Shown: positions 62,872 to 64,000 of the stretch, one piece after another
Layout: each line of letters begins with the position of its first letter
Numbering within the stretch: position 1 is the stretch's first letter
Source: Arthrobacter methylotrophus
Lineage (GTDB): Bacteria > Actinomycetota > Actinomycetes > Actinomycetales > Micrococcaceae
DNA: 64,000 bases
Reading direction: 5' to 3'
Assembly (NCBI RefSeq): GCF_039539965.1
Contig: NZ_BAABED010000001.1
Span: forward strand, 3,162,001-3,226,000
The notes under the pieces: model-generated
Seen by the model: only the letters and a program-made list of their open reading frames with translations
What the model was told of the DNA's origin: nothing
The model's database searches: none
Position numbers and translations under genes: made by a program

Positions 62872-63818
62872 CAGCGAATACTCAGGGCGATGCCGTCGAG
62901 GATGTCATGTTCGCTGGAAACAGCCTCGCTGATGGAGCCATCTCCGAGCTCAGCCACGCGCTGAAGGATGCGGCGCCACACGAGTGCTCCGGCCCCGATG
63001 ACATCGACACGCCCCGGATGCATGTAGGGCAGCCGGGCACGCTCTTCGCGGCTCATTTCCAGCAGGCACGTGGCCGCGTCGCTGATGGTCGCCAGGTCAA
63101 GGCTGGCACCGTGGATCAGCGCGGGATCGTACTCATTCAGGCCCAGGGCATGCGCCGTGATCGTGGTGATGGAGCCCGCAACTCCCACGACGGCGGTGGC
63201 CTGGCCAAGCGGGACCGTGCGGCTGGCGAGGTCAATGGCTGCGTCGACGTCGGCTTCCGCTGCGGCGATCTGCTCCGGCGTCGGAGGATCGTTGCGGAGG
63301 TGCCGTTCGGTCAGTCGAACGCACCCGATATCAACGGATTTGGCGGCGATGACCCCGTCGGAGTCTCCCAGGACGAACTCAGTGCTTCCGCCTCCAAGGT
63401 CCACGACAAGCACCGGGTCCTTGCCGCGCGACGGCAACACGCTGCTTGCGCCCGCGAAGGATAAAGCGGCTTCCTCGTCGCCGGAAATGACCTCGGGTTC
63501 GACGCCCAGCAGATCCCGGATTCCGTCAACAAAGACGTCCCGGTTGCGGGCGTCGCGGCTCGCGGAGGTGGCCACGAAGCGGACCCTCCCGGCTCCATGA
63601 TGGCGGATCAACTCGGCGTAGTCGCTGGTGGCCGCAAAGGTGCGCTCAAGGGCCTCCGGGGCGAGCTCGCCCGTCGCGTCCACTCCCTGTCCCAGGCGCA
63701 CCACGCGCATCTCACGGACAACGTCGTGCAATGGGGATCCTGCATCGACACCGTTGGAATCCGCGATCAGGAGGCGGATCGAATTGGTGCCACAATCGAT
63801 GGCAGCTACCCGGCTCAT
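62871..63818 (-). CDS. ppx: Ppx/GppA family exopolyphosphatase
   Basis: The 315-residue protein belongs to the actin-like ASKHA fold: VAAIDCGTNSIRLLIADSNG, VRFVATSASRDARN, LVVDLGGGSTEFVLG and VVGVAGSITTITAHALGLNE are the family motifs. It hydrolyses polyphosphate and/or pppGpp. It is the short actinobacterial form without the C-terminal HD-like domain. It overlaps the upstream partial gene by 4 bp (ATGA) and the mycosin gene by 1 bp, so the three form an operon. Confidence 0.94.
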   Translation of the reverse strand: MSRVAAIDCGTNSIRLLIADSNGVDAGSPLHDVVREMRVVRLGQGVDATGELAPEALERTFAATSDYAELIRHHGAGRVRFVATSASRDARNRDVFVDGIRDLLGVEPEVISGDEEAALSFAGASSVLPSRGKDPVLVVDLGGGSTEFVLGDSDGVIAAKSVDIGCVRLTERHLRNDPPTPEQIAAAEADVDAAIDLASRTVPLGQATAVVGVAGSITTITAHALGLNEYDPALIHGASLDLATISDAATCLLEMSREERARLPYMHPGRVDVIGAGALVWRRILQRVAELGDGSISEAVSSEHDILDGIALSIR

Positions 63819-64000
63819 GCGTCGCGCTCCCCCACGATTGATTCATCCAGCGGCTGTGTTGCCGAAGAGGCCTTGGATTTGCGGACCGGCGCGGGACGGC
63901 CCACGATGTCCGGCAGGCCCTGCGGCCCGTGACGGCTGAGGTCCTTGGACGGTGCCTCTCCAGCACTGTCCCACGCACCGTCGCAGTAGCAGCGGTCCGC
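63815..64000 (-). CDS. C-terminal end of an upstream gene, probably DUF501 (truncated by window)
   Basis: An open frame enters from 64000 and ends in a TGA that overlaps the ppx ATG (ATGA). The visible 61 residues begin ADRCYCDGAWDSAGEAPSKD and end in a low-complexity tail. In other actinobacteria the gene before ppx encodes a DUF501 protein (I recall Rv1025-Rv1026), so that is the likely identity. The fragment alone does not prove it. Confidence 0.6.
   Translation of the reverse strand, partial: ADRCYCDGAWDSAGEAPSKDLSRHGPQGLPDIVGRPAPVRKSKASSATQPLDESIVGERDA

Noticed and set aside
63712..63978. 88-codon minus-strand ORF before ppx
   Set aside because: It is out of frame with the overlapping C-terminal fragment (63815-64000) that couples to ppx through ATGA, and is Arg-rich like a shadow.

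Overview
The window comes from a high-GC actinobacterium, most likely Arthrobacter or a close relative (Micrococcaceae). The evidence is gene content: mycothiol S-conjugate amidase, a WhiB regulator, DUF3499, DUF4245, DUF4307, DUF5719 and TIGR03089 proteins, a mycosin-type protease and PMT-type protein mannosylation. Several blocks follow a gene order I recall from Mycobacterium tuberculosis: rsmI/PMT, phoH2-fum-glpX-DUF4245, and uppS-hemolysin III-DUF255-small membrane protein-mca-DUF4307-greA. Almost everything is chromosomal housekeeping. I see no IS element, prophage, integron or CRISPR array.

Layout. 1-14 kb: the end of a transglutaminase membrane protein, succinate-semialdehyde dehydrogenase, rsmI divergent from PMT, a DUF1461 membrane protein, SpoIIM and RDD membrane proteins, two tandem L,D-transpeptidases, then ahcY with Trm112 and DUF3499. 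14-26 kb: a degenerate zincin, the operon whiB - 1113-aa glycosyltransferase - DUF5719, TIGR03089, GtrA, then purK-purE-manA-femX. 26-36 kb: an AbiEi/DUF559 gene bracketed by palindromes, glpX, DUF4245, carbonic anhydrase, fumC, a TetR/MFS efflux pair, NUDIX and a minimal prepilin peptidase. 36-48 kb: phoH, uppS, hemolysin III, DUF255, mca, DUF4307, greA, rhomboid, ilvA, an AI-2E-type permease and an aldose epimerase. 48-64 kb: galT-galK, a thiolase, Bax inhibitor-1, the livKHMGF branched-chain amino acid transporter, a tRNA with a Leu anticodon, an ACT-GNAT fusion, ndh, mycosin and ppx.

How the genes work together. Cell-envelope functions dominate: mannosyltransfer and mannose supply (PMT, manA), undecaprenyl-type prenyl synthesis (uppS), peptidoglycan cross-linking (two L,D-transpeptidases), bridge formation (Fem-like), GtrA, and the WhiB-coupled glycosyltransferase operon. 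Redox and central metabolism are represented by fumC, glpX, ndh with a Rex-like box, gabD and ahcY.

The most unusual signals are non-coding. There is a two-copy family of 66-nt palindromes at convergent gene ends, and a different palindrome pair bracketing an endonuclease-like gene. There are 32-nt-period arrays in opposite orientations beside phoH, and a triplicated 22-bp 3' end of rsmI. Many genes have a TANNNT box 6-7 nt before the start codon, which suggests leaderless mRNAs. The large glycosyltransferase appears to start at a CTG overlapping the whiB stop codon, so a caller limited to ATG/GTG/TTG would cut 85 residues from its N-terminus.

The only gene-free stretch over 300 nt (20221-20545) is listed as a feature. 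All assignments come from reading motifs; no database search was run.
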